Shown: positions 16,717 through 25,124 of the stretch, piece by piece
Numbering within the stretch: the first letter of the stretch is position 1
Layout: each line of letters begins with the position of its first letter
Assembly (NCBI GenBank): GCA_039815145.1
Contig: JBCBZW010000003.1
Span: 1-64,000 of the forward strand
From: Pseudomonadota bacterium
GTDB lineage: Bacteria > Pseudomonadota > Gammaproteobacteria > Steroidobacterales > JBCBZW01
Direction of reading: 5' to 3'
DNA length: 64,000 bases
The notes under the pieces: model-generated
The model's input: only the letters and a program-made list of their open reading frames with translations
What the model was told of the DNA's origin: nothing
The model's database searches: none
Program-made: the position numbers and the translations under genes

Positions 16717-16750
16717 GCCGATTTACGCGCGCGCCACGCCTAATCAGGCA
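16714..16750 (+). promoter_or_regulatory. Shared-motif promoter (TGAGCC-N17-CGCCTA) for the gene at 16780
   Basis: TGAGCC at 16714-16719 (its TGA is the stop codon of the upstream gene), 17 nt, CGCCTA at 16737-16742, CA start with predicted +1 A at 16750. Leader 30 nt to the ATG at 16780. Confidence 0.8.
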
Positions 16751-16779
16751 AGCCCCTAGATCAACCGAGGACACGTCCC

Positions 16780-17361
16780 ATGGCCGAATCACGTTACACC
16801 GACATCGATCGACCCGAGCCCGGCACCGCCGAGGCCGTCGAGGCCGAGTACGAAGTTGAACTCGCCGGACTCAACGAGCATGAGACCGCGCAGGTGAAGG
16901 AGGCGATCAGCGAGGCGCAGTTCAACGATGAGCTCGATCAGCTGGACGTGAGCGAAGAGGTGCAGCAAGCCCAGTTCGCCGAGGAGGCCCGCGCCGAAGC
17001 CGAGACCTTGCGTGAGCAACAGGTGGAGGCGGCCGATGCCGGCAACTACGATGCGGCCCGCGAGCGCGCCGAGCAGGTGCGCGACGAGCTGCGCGAGTCG
17101 AGCGAAGAGCACGGCGGCCAGCTGGATACCGCCCTGGCCGAGAACGCCCACGATGTGGAGGTGCTGAACGAGGCGGACTTCCAGCAGGAGAACGCCGAGT
17201 TCTTCGAGGACGCGGTGGTGGACATGCCGAGCGGCGAGGGGGCCGACGGTGCCCTGGACGATGCCTGGGACGCGCAGGACGCCGCGGACGATGCTGCCGA
17301 CGACAGCACCGACTTCGAAGACACGGGCGGTGACAGTTCCATCTACACGGACGTCAGCTAA
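16780..17361 (+). CDS. Highly acidic hypothetical protein of the regulon (ends SSIYTDVS)
   Basis: 193 residues, about one third Asp plus Glu with very few aromatic residues. Helical Ala/Glu-rich region (about 15-140), then an Asp/Ala-rich tail (DDAWDAQDAADDAADDSTDF) ending GGDSSIYTDVS. No signal peptide, membrane helix or known domain. GAGG lies 9 nt before the ATG. It is followed after 5 bases by another small acidic-tailed gene, so the two are co-transcribed from the promoter at 16714-16750. Confidence 0.75.
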   Translation: MAESRYTDIDRPEPGTAEAVEAEYEVELAGLNEHETAQVKEAISEAQFNDELDQLDVSEEVQQAQFAEEARAEAETLREQQVEAADAGNYDAARERAEQVRDELRESSEEHGGQLDTALAENAHDVEVLNEADFQQENAEFFEDAVVDMPSGEGADGALDDAWDAQDAADDAADDSTDFEDTGGDSSIYTDVS

Positions 17362-17366
17362 GGCGG

Positions 17367-17666
17367 ATGAGCACTCGACGGCAGGGGCGCTGGGTCGAGG
17401 CGACGCCGGCGGACCCGCAGCGCGCCGAGCAGCGGCGCGCTCAGGTTACGACGCCCCCCGAACAGGCTATCCCGGGCGATGGCAATCCGCCCCTTGAAAC
17501 GGAGGCGCTCGAGCCGCCGGCGGCACTCACGGTGGCGGGCGAGCGCCTGATCGAGGCCAGGCCTGCGCTCGAGCATGAGGTGGATGACATCGCGGGTGAG
17601 GATGTGGCGGTGGCCGATGTCGCCGGCGAGGATCCGAGTCCGGACACCCTGAGCGAAGAGGACTGA
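17367..17666 (+). CDS. Small hypothetical protein with acidic tail
   Basis: 99 residues: a basic N-terminal third (MSTRRQGRWVEATPADPQRA), a Pro-rich middle and an acidic C-terminal third ending DPSPDTLSEED. No recognised domain. It begins 5 bases after the stop of the previous gene with AAGGCGG as a close RBS overlapping that stop. It could be a partner of the acidic 193-residue protein. Confidence 0.6.
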   Translation: MSTRRQGRWVEATPADPQRAEQRRAQVTTPPEQAIPGDGNPPLETEALEPPAALTVAGERLIEARPALEHEVDDIAGEDVAVADVAGEDPSPDTLSEED

Positions 17667-17687
17667 TCCTCTCGCGATAGCCCCGAC

Positions 17688-18551
17688 TCAGGCGCTCTGC
17701 GCGCGGGCGCCGAACTCCGGCCCCTGCGGACCGCCACCATCACTGAGCGCCAGATGCCGCGCTCGGATAAGGGGCTTGCGCTGCTGCTTGCGCTCGTAGA
17801 GAGATCTGTCGGCCCGGGTAAGTGCTCTGGAGACGTCCTCGTCCTCCTGCAACCACGTCGTACCGATGCTGCAGCTAACCTCATCGGGCCCGCGACCCAG
17901 CTCGCTGGGTAGGGGTAGCGTCAACGTCGTGCACTGGGTCTGCAGCGCGTGTTCGAGGCACTCGGCTTCGCCGTGTTCCGCGCTGATGACGAATGCGAAC
18001 TCGTCGCCCCCGAAACGCCCGACGATCCCGTAGTCACCGATGAGCTCCCTCAGCGCTTCGCTCACGCGAATCAGGGCGCGGTCGCCGATGTCCAGACCGA
18101 AGCTGTCGTTGAGCTCCTTGAAGCGGTCCATGTCGACCATGCCGACCAGGCAACTGCGTGTGGCCGATCGCTCGCCGATCAGGCGAGAGAGCGCGGTGAA
18201 GAAGCCTCGGCGATTGTAGGTGCCGGTCAAGGGATCGGTGGTCGAGAGGTGGAGCACGAGGTCCAGCGTACTATCGAGGTGGCCCAGGAGACGAACGATC
18301 AGCACGCTGGCGGCGGGCGCCACCACGGCCGGTATCACGCCGGCCAGGACGAACGCGAAGCGCGTGTCCTGCGGTGTGAAAGCGCCCGAGCGGATCTGTG
18401 AGCTCAGGCCCACGGCTGTAATGGCCTCGGACATCACGATGGCGAAGATCGTCACGCACGCGATGATGCCGCCGCCGCCGATATCCCGGTACAGGCTCAG
18501 CAGGCGACTGTTGAACTTGTCGAGTCCCAGCTCGCGTTCTTCTTGCGTCAC
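17688..18551 (-). CDS. GGDEF-domain diguanylate cyclase
   Basis: 287 residues. Two membrane helices (about 25-48 and 66-90) precede a GGDEF domain (about 102-265) with DPLTGTYNRRGF and an intact GGDEF (181-185) active site. It should make cyclic di-GMP. No RxxD inhibitory site is visible five residues before GGDEF. No separate sensor domain is present beyond the short loop between the helices. GTG start with GGGGGAG upstream. It converges on the acidic-protein operon, and its promoter lies in the 229-base gap before 18781, which lacks the shared motif. Confidence 0.9.
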   Translation of the reverse strand: MTQEERELGLDKFNSRLLSLYRDIGGGGIIACVTIFAIVMSEAITAVGLSSQIRSGAFTPQDTRFAFVLAGVIPAVVAPAASVLIVRLLGHLDSTLDLVLHLSTTDPLTGTYNRRGFFTALSRLIGERSATRSCLVGMVDMDRFKELNDSFGLDIGDRALIRVSEALRELIGDYGIVGRFGGDEFAFVISAEHGEAECLEHALQTQCTTLTLPLPSELGRGPDEVSCSIGTTWLQEDEDVSRALTRADRSLYERKQQRKPLIRARHLALSDGGGPQGPEFGARAQSA

Positions 18552-18741
18552 GACGCTCTCCCCCGATCAACTCTCTTCGAGGGAGATGCTCGCACCGTCC
18601 ACAGGCTTTGGGGATGCGGTAGATCGCAGTCTTAGGGTACGTCTGGGGGCGCCGGCGCTTGCCAGTGATCGAAGTGTGATGCTCGTCGAGGGAGGATTCG
18701 CTCGCGAGGCGTCTTTTGTAAAGTGAAGTGGATGGTTAGGT

Positions 18742-18770
18742 GCGCTGCCGACAGGTGCCGTCGGCAGCGC
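18742..18770. terminator. Perfect stem-loop downstream of the ATP-grasp gene
   Basis: GCGCTGCCGAC (18742-18752), a 7-nt loop, GTCGGCAGCGC (18760-18770): an 11-bp perfect stem 11 bases past the stop of the minus-strand operon (18781). No T-run follows, so it may be a rho-independent-like or mRNA-stabilising hairpin. Confidence 0.5.
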
Positions 18771-18780
18771 GAGTAGTCGA

Positions 18781-20001
18781 TCAGGACGCGCGGACCTGCA
18801 CGGTCTCACCGATATCGTTCAGAATATGTCGCAGGTGATCGTAGTCGGGGTGGCGCACACGCATCCAGGCGCCCGCCATGTAGCCGCCCTCCACAGAGCC
18901 AGCTGGGGCGCCTGGGCTCGGGATGTTCGCTGCCACGATGTCGTTGTGGTAGCGCTTGCCGATCTCATCGAGACCCTCCACGTGGGTGACGCGGCCGTCG
19001 CGATCGGCGCGTAGGGCGATCATGCCGCAGGCGAAGCGGCGCGAGGGACGCTGCACGGTGCGTCCGTGGCATACGGCCATGGCCCAGTCGCGGTAGAGGT
19101 CGATGTCGTTGCCGGCGTTGTAGACATCCCACTGGCACACGCCCGGCGGCCGACAGCCGATCTCGGAGAACTTCAATCCCTTCGGCCCGATGAACCACTC
19201 CATGTGGGTGGCGGCGGTGGGGATGCCGAGCACCTCGATCACCCGCTGGGCCATCGCCTTGACCTCGTTGTAGCCCTCGGCGTCCACCCGGTTGGTGGCC
19301 ACCATCTGGGGTGAGATCCAGCGCGTGCGCATGGCCTCGAGCACGTTCGGGTAGTAGTGGGTGATGAACTCGTAGGCGATCTGACCGTTCACAGTGATCG
19401 TGTCGAGAAAGCCCTCGTGGCCCTCGATGAATTCCTCCACCGCGGTGGGTGCGCCGCGGTCCACGCCGCTCTCGCTGATGGCCGTCTCGAGCTCTTCCTT
19501 GGTGCGCGCCTTCCAGGTGCCGGCGGCGCCGGCAGCGGCGCGCGGCTTCAAGATCACCGGCAGCCCGACCTCGTCGACGAAGTCACGCACTTCCTCGGCG
19601 GAGCTGGCACCGGTGGAGAGGGCGCAGGGCACGCCGGCGGCGCGCAGCACCTCCTTCATGGCGGGCTTGTCGCGGCAGAGGTAGGCGGTGCGCGCCGAGA
19701 CGCCGGGGATGCCGCAGCGCTCGCGCACGTTGGCGGCCGCCTCCACGTGGGCTTCGACGGTGGCTTCCAGGCGATCGACCCACAGGCGCCCTTGAATTCC
19801 GCGCACGGCTTCTTCGAGCTGACGCTCGTTCACCACCGAACCGATCTGCACGTAGTCGAACAGCCAGCTCGAGAGCTGCGGGTCGAGCCAGTCCCGCGGC
19901 CGCTCGCCGATGCCGATCACCGTGGCGCCGGCTGCGTGCAGGCCGCGCACGAATTCGCGCTGGTTGGCGGGGAAACAGGGTTCGACGAAGATCACGTTCA
20001 T
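18781..20001 (-). CDS. ATP-grasp carboxylate-amine ligase-like protein
   Basis: 406 residues with a pre-ATP-grasp Rossmann-like N-terminus (MNVIFVEPCFPANQREFVRG) and an ATP-grasp core: [33 protein letters not shown] (nucleotide lysine and glycine-rich loop), VEEFIEGHEG, and the metal-ligand region FSEIGCRPPG. Such enzymes join a carboxylate to an amine using ATP through an acylphosphate. The substrate is unknown. It is the last gene of the minus-strand run that includes glycogen synthase and a second ATP-grasp-like gene. Confidence 0.85.
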   Translation of the reverse strand: MNVIFVEPCFPANQREFVRGLHAAGATVIGIGERPRDWLDPQLSSWLFDYVQIGSVVNERQLEEAVRGIQGRLWVDRLEATVEAHVEAAANVRERCGIPGVSARTAYLCRDKPAMKEVLRAAGVPCALSTGASSAEEVRDFVDEVGLPVILKPRAAAGAAGTWKARTKEELETAISESGVDRGAPTAVEEFIEGHEGFLDTITVNGQIAYEFITHYYPNVLEAMRTRWISPQMVATNRVDAEGYNEVKAMAQRVIEVLGIPTAATHMEWFIGPKGLKFSEIGCRPPGVCQWDVYNAGNDIDLYRDWAMAVCHGRTVQRPSRRFACGMIALRADRDGRVTHVEGLDEIGKRYHNDIVAANIPSPGAPAGSVEGGYMAGAWMRVRHPDYDHLRHILNDIGETVQVRAS

Positions 20002-20039
20002 GGCGTCACCGCAGCGAATGCTGATTTAGTTAGCAAGAG

Positions 20040-21533
20040 TTATAGGTTTCGCATGCGCGCATACACATGCAGATACTCGCGCGCACGACGGGGCCAGCTG
20101 AAGTCGGCGCGCATGCCGTTGTCCATCATCTTGCGCCAGTGATTGGGTTGGCGCCACAGGCTTAGAGCGCGCTCGATGGCCCAGATTACGCCGCCCGAGT
20201 CGAAGTGGTCGAAGACGATGCCGTTGCCTTCGCCGGAGCTGGTGTCGTACTGCTCGACCGTGTCGGCGAGGCCGCCCGTACGGCGCACGATGGGTATCGT
20301 GCCGTAGTTGAGGCTGTACATCTGGTTCAGGCCGCAGGGCTCGTAGCGCGAGGGCATGAGGAACATGTCCGCGCCAGCCTCGATGAGGTGGGCGAGGCGT
20401 TCGTTGTAGCCCCGGTAGAAGCACACGCGGCCGGGGTAGCGGCTCTGGAGGCTGGCGAAGAACTCCTCGTACTTGCCTTCGCCGCTGCCGAGCACGGTCA
20501 CCTTCATCGGGTGGCGTTCGAGCAGATGGGGCAAGGAGTCGAAGAGGATCTCCAGGCCCTTCTGATAGGTGAGGCGGGTGACCATGCCGAGCACGGGGGT
20601 CTTCTCGTCCACGGTCGGGTTGCCGCTGCTGATGCCCAGCGCCTGCAGCAGGGCCACCTTGTTGTCAGCCTTGCCGGCGGGGGCGTCGGCGGAGTAGGGC
20701 TGCTCGAGGTGTTCGTCCGTTACGGGGCTCCACACCTGCGTGTCGATGCCGTTCAGAATGCCGACGAAGGTGGCGTGGCGGGCGCGGAGCATCTCGTCGA
20801 GGCCCTCGCCGTGCTCGGGCGTTTGCACCTCGCGCGCGTAGGTCGGGCTCACGGTGGTGAGCGCGTGGGCGTGCAGCACGCCGGTCTTCAGGAAGGACAT
20901 TACGCCGCGGCCGAGATCCTCCTGATGGACCTGGCTGCGGTGCTCGGCGAGGCCCACGTCCGTCACGGCCTGATCGCCGAACCACCCCTGGTAGGCCATG
21001 TTGTGGATCGTGAGCAGGGATCGCGCGCGGTAGAACAGGCTGTCCCAGGCGAACAGAGTTCTAAGGTAGAGGGGGATCAAGCCCGTCTGCCAGTCGTGGC
21101 AATGGACCACGTCCGGATCGAAGCCCATGCGCTGGCAGCACTGGAGCGCCACGTGGGAGAGCACGGCGAAGCGCAGATGCTCGTCGACGTCGTCGGTGTA
21201 CAGGCCGCCGCGGTGGTAGAGCACGGGGCAGTCGATCAGGTAGATCCACAGGCCCGACCCCGGCAGGGGCACCGTGTAGACGTTGCACACGTAGTCGTGG
21301 GGGCCGAGCTGCACCCGCAGGTTCTGCAGGAACTCGACCGGCACGAAGTAGGCCTGGCTACGATCGATCGTGTCGTAGAGGGGCATGAAGATGCGCTGCT
21401 CGACCCCGAGGTCGTGCAGATGCCGCGGCAGGGCCGCCGCCACATCGCCGAGACCGCCCGCCTTGGCGAAGGGGGCCATCTCGGAGGTGACGTGAACGAC
21501 GCGCAGGGTGGCGTCGCGGTTCTCCTCGCTCAT
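20040..21533 (-). CDS. glgA: Glycogen (starch) synthase, ADP-glucose
   Basis: 497 residues, a GT5 glycosyltransferase with GT-B fold. The N-terminal MAPFAKAGGLGDV loop is the ADP-glucose-binding KxGGL motif. HCHDWQTGLIP, the catalytic-domain GMVTRLTYQKG and the C-terminal PSRYEPCGLNQMYSLNYG (catalytic Glu) and IVRRTGGLADTV motifs follow in order. It extends alpha-1,4-glucan chains using ADP-glucose from GlgC (2837-4099). It starts 4 bases after the upstream ATP-grasp-like gene, with GAGG spanning that stop, so it is part of the five-gene operon. Confidence 0.96.
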   Translation of the reverse strand: MSEENRDATLRVVHVTSEMAPFAKAGGLGDVAAALPRHLHDLGVEQRIFMPLYDTIDRSQAYFVPVEFLQNLRVQLGPHDYVCNVYTVPLPGSGLWIYLIDCPVLYHRGGLYTDDVDEHLRFAVLSHVALQCCQRMGFDPDVVHCHDWQTGLIPLYLRTLFAWDSLFYRARSLLTIHNMAYQGWFGDQAVTDVGLAEHRSQVHQEDLGRGVMSFLKTGVLHAHALTTVSPTYAREVQTPEHGEGLDEMLRARHATFVGILNGIDTQVWSPVTDEHLEQPYSADAPAGKADNKVALLQALGISSGNPTVDEKTPVLGMVTRLTYQKGLEILFDSLPHLLERHPMKVTVLGSGEGKYEEFFASLQSRYPGRVCFYRGYNERLAHLIEAGADMFLMPSRYEPCGLNQMYSLNYGTIPIVRRTGGLADTVEQYDTSSGEGNGIVFDHFDSGGVIWAIERALSLWRQPNHWRKMMDNGMRADFSWPRRAREYLHVYARMRNL

Positions 21534-21537
21534 CGCC

Positions 21538-22779
21538 TCAGGCCGCGCCGCCTTCCTCGGCCAGGTAGCGCTGGATGCGGTTCCAGAACAGCTCCGTGAA
21601 CTCCTCGTGCTCGTGCTCGGGGAACAGGGCCTTTACCTTCTGGTTCACCGCGTCCTGCGCCATCGGCGAGGAGAAGAACTCGGCCGCCACCTCATCCAGG
21701 TGCGAGAGATGCTTGGCGCAGAACTCCTCGAAGCGATCGGTCTCGAAGCGCTGGTGGGCGATCTTGGCGTAGGCGCGCAGGCGCTCGCGGTAGGGCAGGT
21801 CCTGCTCGGCGATCTTGTAGTAGGGGTCGAAGTTCAGGTTGGAGTGGAAACGACGATCCGTCGCCGCGCAGAAGATCGACCAGCGCAGGTTGGCCTTGAT
21901 CAACCACGGGAAGTGGTAGTGCAGGGAGGTGACCTGCGAGTCCGGGCAGGCGTTGGCGTAGTCGATCGGGTGCCACACGGTGCCCTGGCGCAGGGCCTCG
22001 CAGCTGTTGAAGTCCCAGCCGAAGAAGCTGTTGATGGTGAGCGTCATGTCCTCGAGCAGGGAGGCGTCCTCGGCGCTCAGGAAGTCGTGGTCCATCGTGT
22101 AGCGGTCGTGCAGGGGCGCGCTCGGGGCGTAGTTGACCAGGCGGATCTGGGGGCCCAAGCCGACGGCGCGGATGTAGAAATCGTGAGGAAGCACGGCCTT
22201 CTGCACGTTCATCACGGTCTTGCCGCTGGCGTCGTAGGCTGCGCGCAGCTGCTCCGAGTTGTCGGCTTTGGTGACGCCGACCCAGCCGCCGCCGTGGTAG
22301 GGCTTCATGAAGACGGGGTAGCCGATCTTCTCGCCGATCTCGTCGAGATCGAAGAGCTTGGCGTAGCGCTCTAGGGTGACGTCGAGGTCCGCCGAGCTCT
22401 CGTACTCCTTGGCCGGGATCATCCAGGTGCGCGGCACGGGGAGCCCTAAGCGCATCATGGCGCAGTAGGTGGTCTGCTTCTCCATGGACTGCAACGACCA
22501 GGGATTGTTGTAGACGTACAGGTCGTCGAGGATCACCGACTTCTTGATCCACTCGCGGGTGGGCGAGTACCAGTGCGTCAGGCGGTCGATCACCACCTCG
22601 TACTTGCAGGGCTGCTGCAGGTCGAAGGGCTCGATGGTCACCCGCTCGCTCTCGAAGCGCAGGGTGTCGCCGCCCATGGGCACGCGCAGGTCGAGGCGCT
22701 GCAGAATCTCCTCGTAGCAGATCGGCCAGCACACGTCGGCCCCGAGCGAGAGCCCAATCAGTCTCGTTACCTCAGCCAC
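21538..22779 (-). CDS. ATP-grasp-like protein in the glycogen-synthase operon
   Basis: 413 residues. The core has ATP-grasp features: EKQTTYCAMMRLGLPVPRTW (domain entry), IGYPVFMKPYHGGGWVGV (lysine and glycine-rich loop), and a late acidic/Asn region (FNSCEALRQGTVWHPIDYAN) matching the metal-binding part. This resembles RimK-like and glutathione-synthase-like ligases, but I do not recognise a characterised family. GTG start with GGGGAGAG 5 nt upstream. The N-terminus (LGADVCWPICYEEILQRLDL) looks like a lid or substrate domain. Confidence 0.75.
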   Translation of the reverse strand: MAEVTRLIGLSLGADVCWPICYEEILQRLDLRVPMGGDTLRFESERVTIEPFDLQQPCKYEVVIDRLTHWYSPTREWIKKSVILDDLYVYNNPWSLQSMEKQTTYCAMMRLGLPVPRTWMIPAKEYESSADLDVTLERYAKLFDLDEIGEKIGYPVFMKPYHGGGWVGVTKADNSEQLRAAYDASGKTVMNVQKAVLPHDFYIRAVGLGPQIRLVNYAPSAPLHDRYTMDHDFLSAEDASLLEDMTLTINSFFGWDFNSCEALRQGTVWHPIDYANACPDSQVTSLHYHFPWLIKANLRWSIFCAATDRRFHSNLNFDPYYKIAEQDLPYRERLRAYAKIAHQRFETDRFEEFCAKHLSHLDEVAAEFFSSPMAQDAVNQKVKALFPEHEHEEFTELFWNRIQRYLAEEGGAA

Positions 22780-22845
22780 AGTTCTCTCCCCTTAGCCATT
22801 GATGCCGGCGCCGCAACAAGCCCCGCGGGCGCCGCGAAGTGTCCG

Positions 22846-24009
22846 TTATTCGTAGGTCATCCAGAGGGGCCCGGGGAACAGCCAGCTGAGCGCGTCCTGC
22901 AGGCGATCGCGCCAGTTCTCCCAGTTATGGCCATCTCGCACCTCACGGTAGCGGATGTCCGGCCCCTTGTCCTGCAGGAACGCGATCATGGCGCGGTTCT
23001 CGCGGATCAGTGATTCGTAGACCCCACAACTGATGAACATGCGGTCGGCGGGCAGGCCCGGGGCCGCGCGCCACTCGTTCATGAAGCGGACCACGGGGTC
23101 GAAGACCTCGCCGCGGTCGTGGTGGCCGATGTCCGTGAAGGCGAAGGAACCCGACTGCAGCAGCAGGTTGCCGAAGACGCCCGGGTGGCGCCACGCGGTG
23201 TAGAGCGAGGCGACGCCGCCGAAGCTCGCGCCCATCAGGGCGCGGGCGGCGGGCGTGTCGCGCAGGGGCAGGCGCGAGGTGAGCGTCGGCACCAACTCCT
23301 CGGCGATGAAGCGCGCGTGGCGGTCGTCGGCGGCGTACTCGCGCAGGCGGTCCGGCGACTGGGTGAGGGCGACGATCATCGGCTCGATCTCGAGGCGATG
23401 GGTCAGGTTGTCGAGCACGGCGTGCAGGTCGGCGAAGCGCAGGAAATCGTCGCCGTCGTGCACCACCAGCAGCGGGTACTGGCGGCTGCGACGAAAGCGC
23501 GCCGGCAAGTAGAGGCGTACCCGTCGGGTGTCGCCGAAGGCGGCGGAGGGGATCCCGATCTCCTCCAGCGAGCCGTGGCGGGACTCGGCGTTGGGAATGG
23601 ACCAGTCGGGCCGCTCGTAGCCGTGGGCCTGGCAGACGGAGTTGGCGCCGAAGGGATCCTCCGCAAGCGCCGGGTTGAGCGGGTCTAAGATCCAGCGCGT
23701 GCCGCCCTCTTCCTGCTCCAGTTCGATCTTGTACTCGACGCGCGAGCCCGGCGGCAGGTCCATGCGCACCCACCACAGCTCCGTGCCCTCGATGGCGTGC
23801 AGCGGCTCCGCGTGGGGCAGGCCGAAGCCGAAGTGGCGAAGGCGCACGGCCTTGGCCCGTCCCCGGTAGAGGAAGGTGACGCCGAGGGGGTCGCTCACGG
23901 GCCATTCGTGCTCGGCGATGAACGCGTCGAGGCGTTCAGGGCTCGGGTTGCCGTCGGCCAGCAGGGGCTGCAAGAAGTCCGGTAGGGCCACCGTGTTCGA
24001 TGGGCTCAT
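22846..24009 (-). CDS. Enterochelin-esterase-like alpha/beta hydrolase
   Basis: 387 residues. An N-terminal Ig-like, CBM48-like domain (about 20-125, VTFLYRGRAKAVRLRHFGFG) precedes an esterase D/Fes-type hydrolase with nucleophile elbow MGASFGGVAS and a late His in EVRDGHNWENWRD. Both Fes esterases and glycogen-acting proteins carry such N-terminal domains. No signal peptide, so cytoplasmic. Its ATG overlaps the stop of the preceding S51-like gene (ATGA), so they are coupled. Substrate unknown; a phosphate or carboxylic ester or a product of the ATP-grasp enzymes is possible. Confidence 0.85.
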   Translation of the reverse strand: MSPSNTVALPDFLQPLLADGNPSPERLDAFIAEHEWPVSDPLGVTFLYRGRAKAVRLRHFGFGLPHAEPLHAIEGTELWWVRMDLPPGSRVEYKIELEQEEGGTRWILDPLNPALAEDPFGANSVCQAHGYERPDWSIPNAESRHGSLEEIGIPSAAFGDTRRVRLYLPARFRRSRQYPLLVVHDGDDFLRFADLHAVLDNLTHRLEIEPMIVALTQSPDRLREYAADDRHARFIAEELVPTLTSRLPLRDTPAARALMGASFGGVASLYTAWRHPGVFGNLLLQSGSFAFTDIGHHDRGEVFDPVVRFMNEWRAAPGLPADRMFISCGVYESLIRENRAMIAFLQDKGPDIRYREVRDGHNWENWRDRLQDALSWLFPGPLWMTYE

Positions 24010-24944
24010 GGGGAGCTCTCCATGGTGGCCGTGATCACCGTCCCGCGGGCATGCAGGCGTTGGCAGGCGTCGATCGACTGCCAGCCGCGCTCGTCGCCGA
24101 GGATGCGCGAGCCGGCATCCAGGGTGATGGCCGGGTCGGGCCCGAAGCGGCGGGCCATGAGGGCGACGCGCTCGGGGTCGTTCAGGCGCAGGCGCTCCCG
24201 AGCATGAGGCAGGGGCAGCAGCGCCGGCAGCAGGTCGAGGCCGGCATCGAGGACTTCGGCGTAGCCCGGGCCCTGGGGCGGCGAGTCATGGAACAGGACG
24301 ATGCGTCGGGAGAGGGCCATCGCCCCCGCGGACCATGCGACGATCGGCTTGCGGGCGATGATCTCGCCGAGGCCGAACAAGCGCAGGCGCCCGATCAGGG
24401 TGCTGACATGACCGCCCGCCACCAGCACCGCCTTCGCCTTCTCGACCTCCTCGGCGATGCGCTCGCGGACCGGCGCCAGCGTGGGGTGGCGGCTCGGGTC
24501 CCAGGTTTGGTCGAAATTCGCATGCACGTCTTTGATGTGGCGCAGGTGCTGGCGGTCCAGATTGCGCAGGGTGTTGATCGCGGCCCGCCGCTCCCGTTGC
24601 ACGATTTGCGCATCGCCCGTTGCGCCCAGCATCTCCACCGCGGCTGCGGCGGCATGGTTGAGGCGCTTGCGGTAGAGGGACTGCAGCAGGCGCAGCTTGT
24701 CCTGGCGCGCCCGGTGCGCGTGGAACAGGCTGGGATCTGCGCGGAACGCCTCATTGACCGCCTCGTACAGGCGCAGATCGGTGCAGGGCCGATCGATATG
24801 GCCGACCAGCTCATCGAGTTCGCCCTCGCGCTCCTGCCAGCCCGCGGTCACGGCGCACACGGGCCCGTCGATGGCGAGCGCATCGAGGGTTTGGGCCAGG
24901 TTGGGCAGATGACGTTGCGGGCCGAGAACGGCGATAGCTGGCAT
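24006..24944 (-). CDS. Peptidase S51 / type 1 glutamine amidotransferase-like protein
   Basis: 312 residues. The nucleophile elbow VAWSAGAMALS (Ser205) and the LLPLPHARERL segment (His247) match the S51 fold shared by peptidase E and cyanophycinase. A helical insertion (about 60-140) is unusual for small peptidase E. It may hydrolyse an Asp- or amino-acid-linked product; the presence of two ATP-grasp ligases downstream makes a make-and-break pair plausible, which is inference. First gene of the minus-strand operon. Confidence 0.75.
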   Translation of the reverse strand: MPAIAVLGPQRHLPNLAQTLDALAIDGPVCAVTAGWQEREGELDELVGHIDRPCTDLRLYEAVNEAFRADPSLFHAHRARQDKLRLLQSLYRKRLNHAAAAAVEMLGATGDAQIVQRERRAAINTLRNLDRQHLRHIKDVHANFDQTWDPSRHPTLAPVRERIAEEVEKAKAVLVAGGHVSTLIGRLRLFGLGEIIARKPIVAWSAGAMALSRRIVLFHDSPPQGPGYAEVLDAGLDLLPALLPLPHARERLRLNDPERVALMARRFGPDPAITLDAGSRILGDERGWQSIDACQRLHARGTVITATMESSP

Positions 24945-25124
24945 GGCGGCGCGGCGGATCTAGCGGTGACGGGGACGCGAGCTAAGGCTCGCCGGGCGCG
25001 ATGGTAGGGGCGAGCTCGGGCGGCGGTCAAACCGCCGTCGGGCCCGTGGCATACTCGCCCTCCCGCGACTGCGCCACCGCTGTGGTGAAGGCGCGCCGAA
25101 CTGCCGTGTGTCCCGGAGTCGATC

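Noticed and set aside
14486-16792. Large minus-strand open frame opposite the M48-like gene
   Set aside because: It is antisense to two well-supported plus-strand genes with zinc ribbons and RBSs, and its Arg/Pro-rich translation is typical of GC-rich shadow frames. The same applies to 9989-11407(+), 32154-34646(-) and 20205-21599(+).
5656-17666. Type VII secretion-type YxxxD/E tail in the acidic proteins
   Set aside because: Ends such as TIYD and IYTDVS do not follow a consistent YxxxD pattern, and no type VII secretion genes are present.
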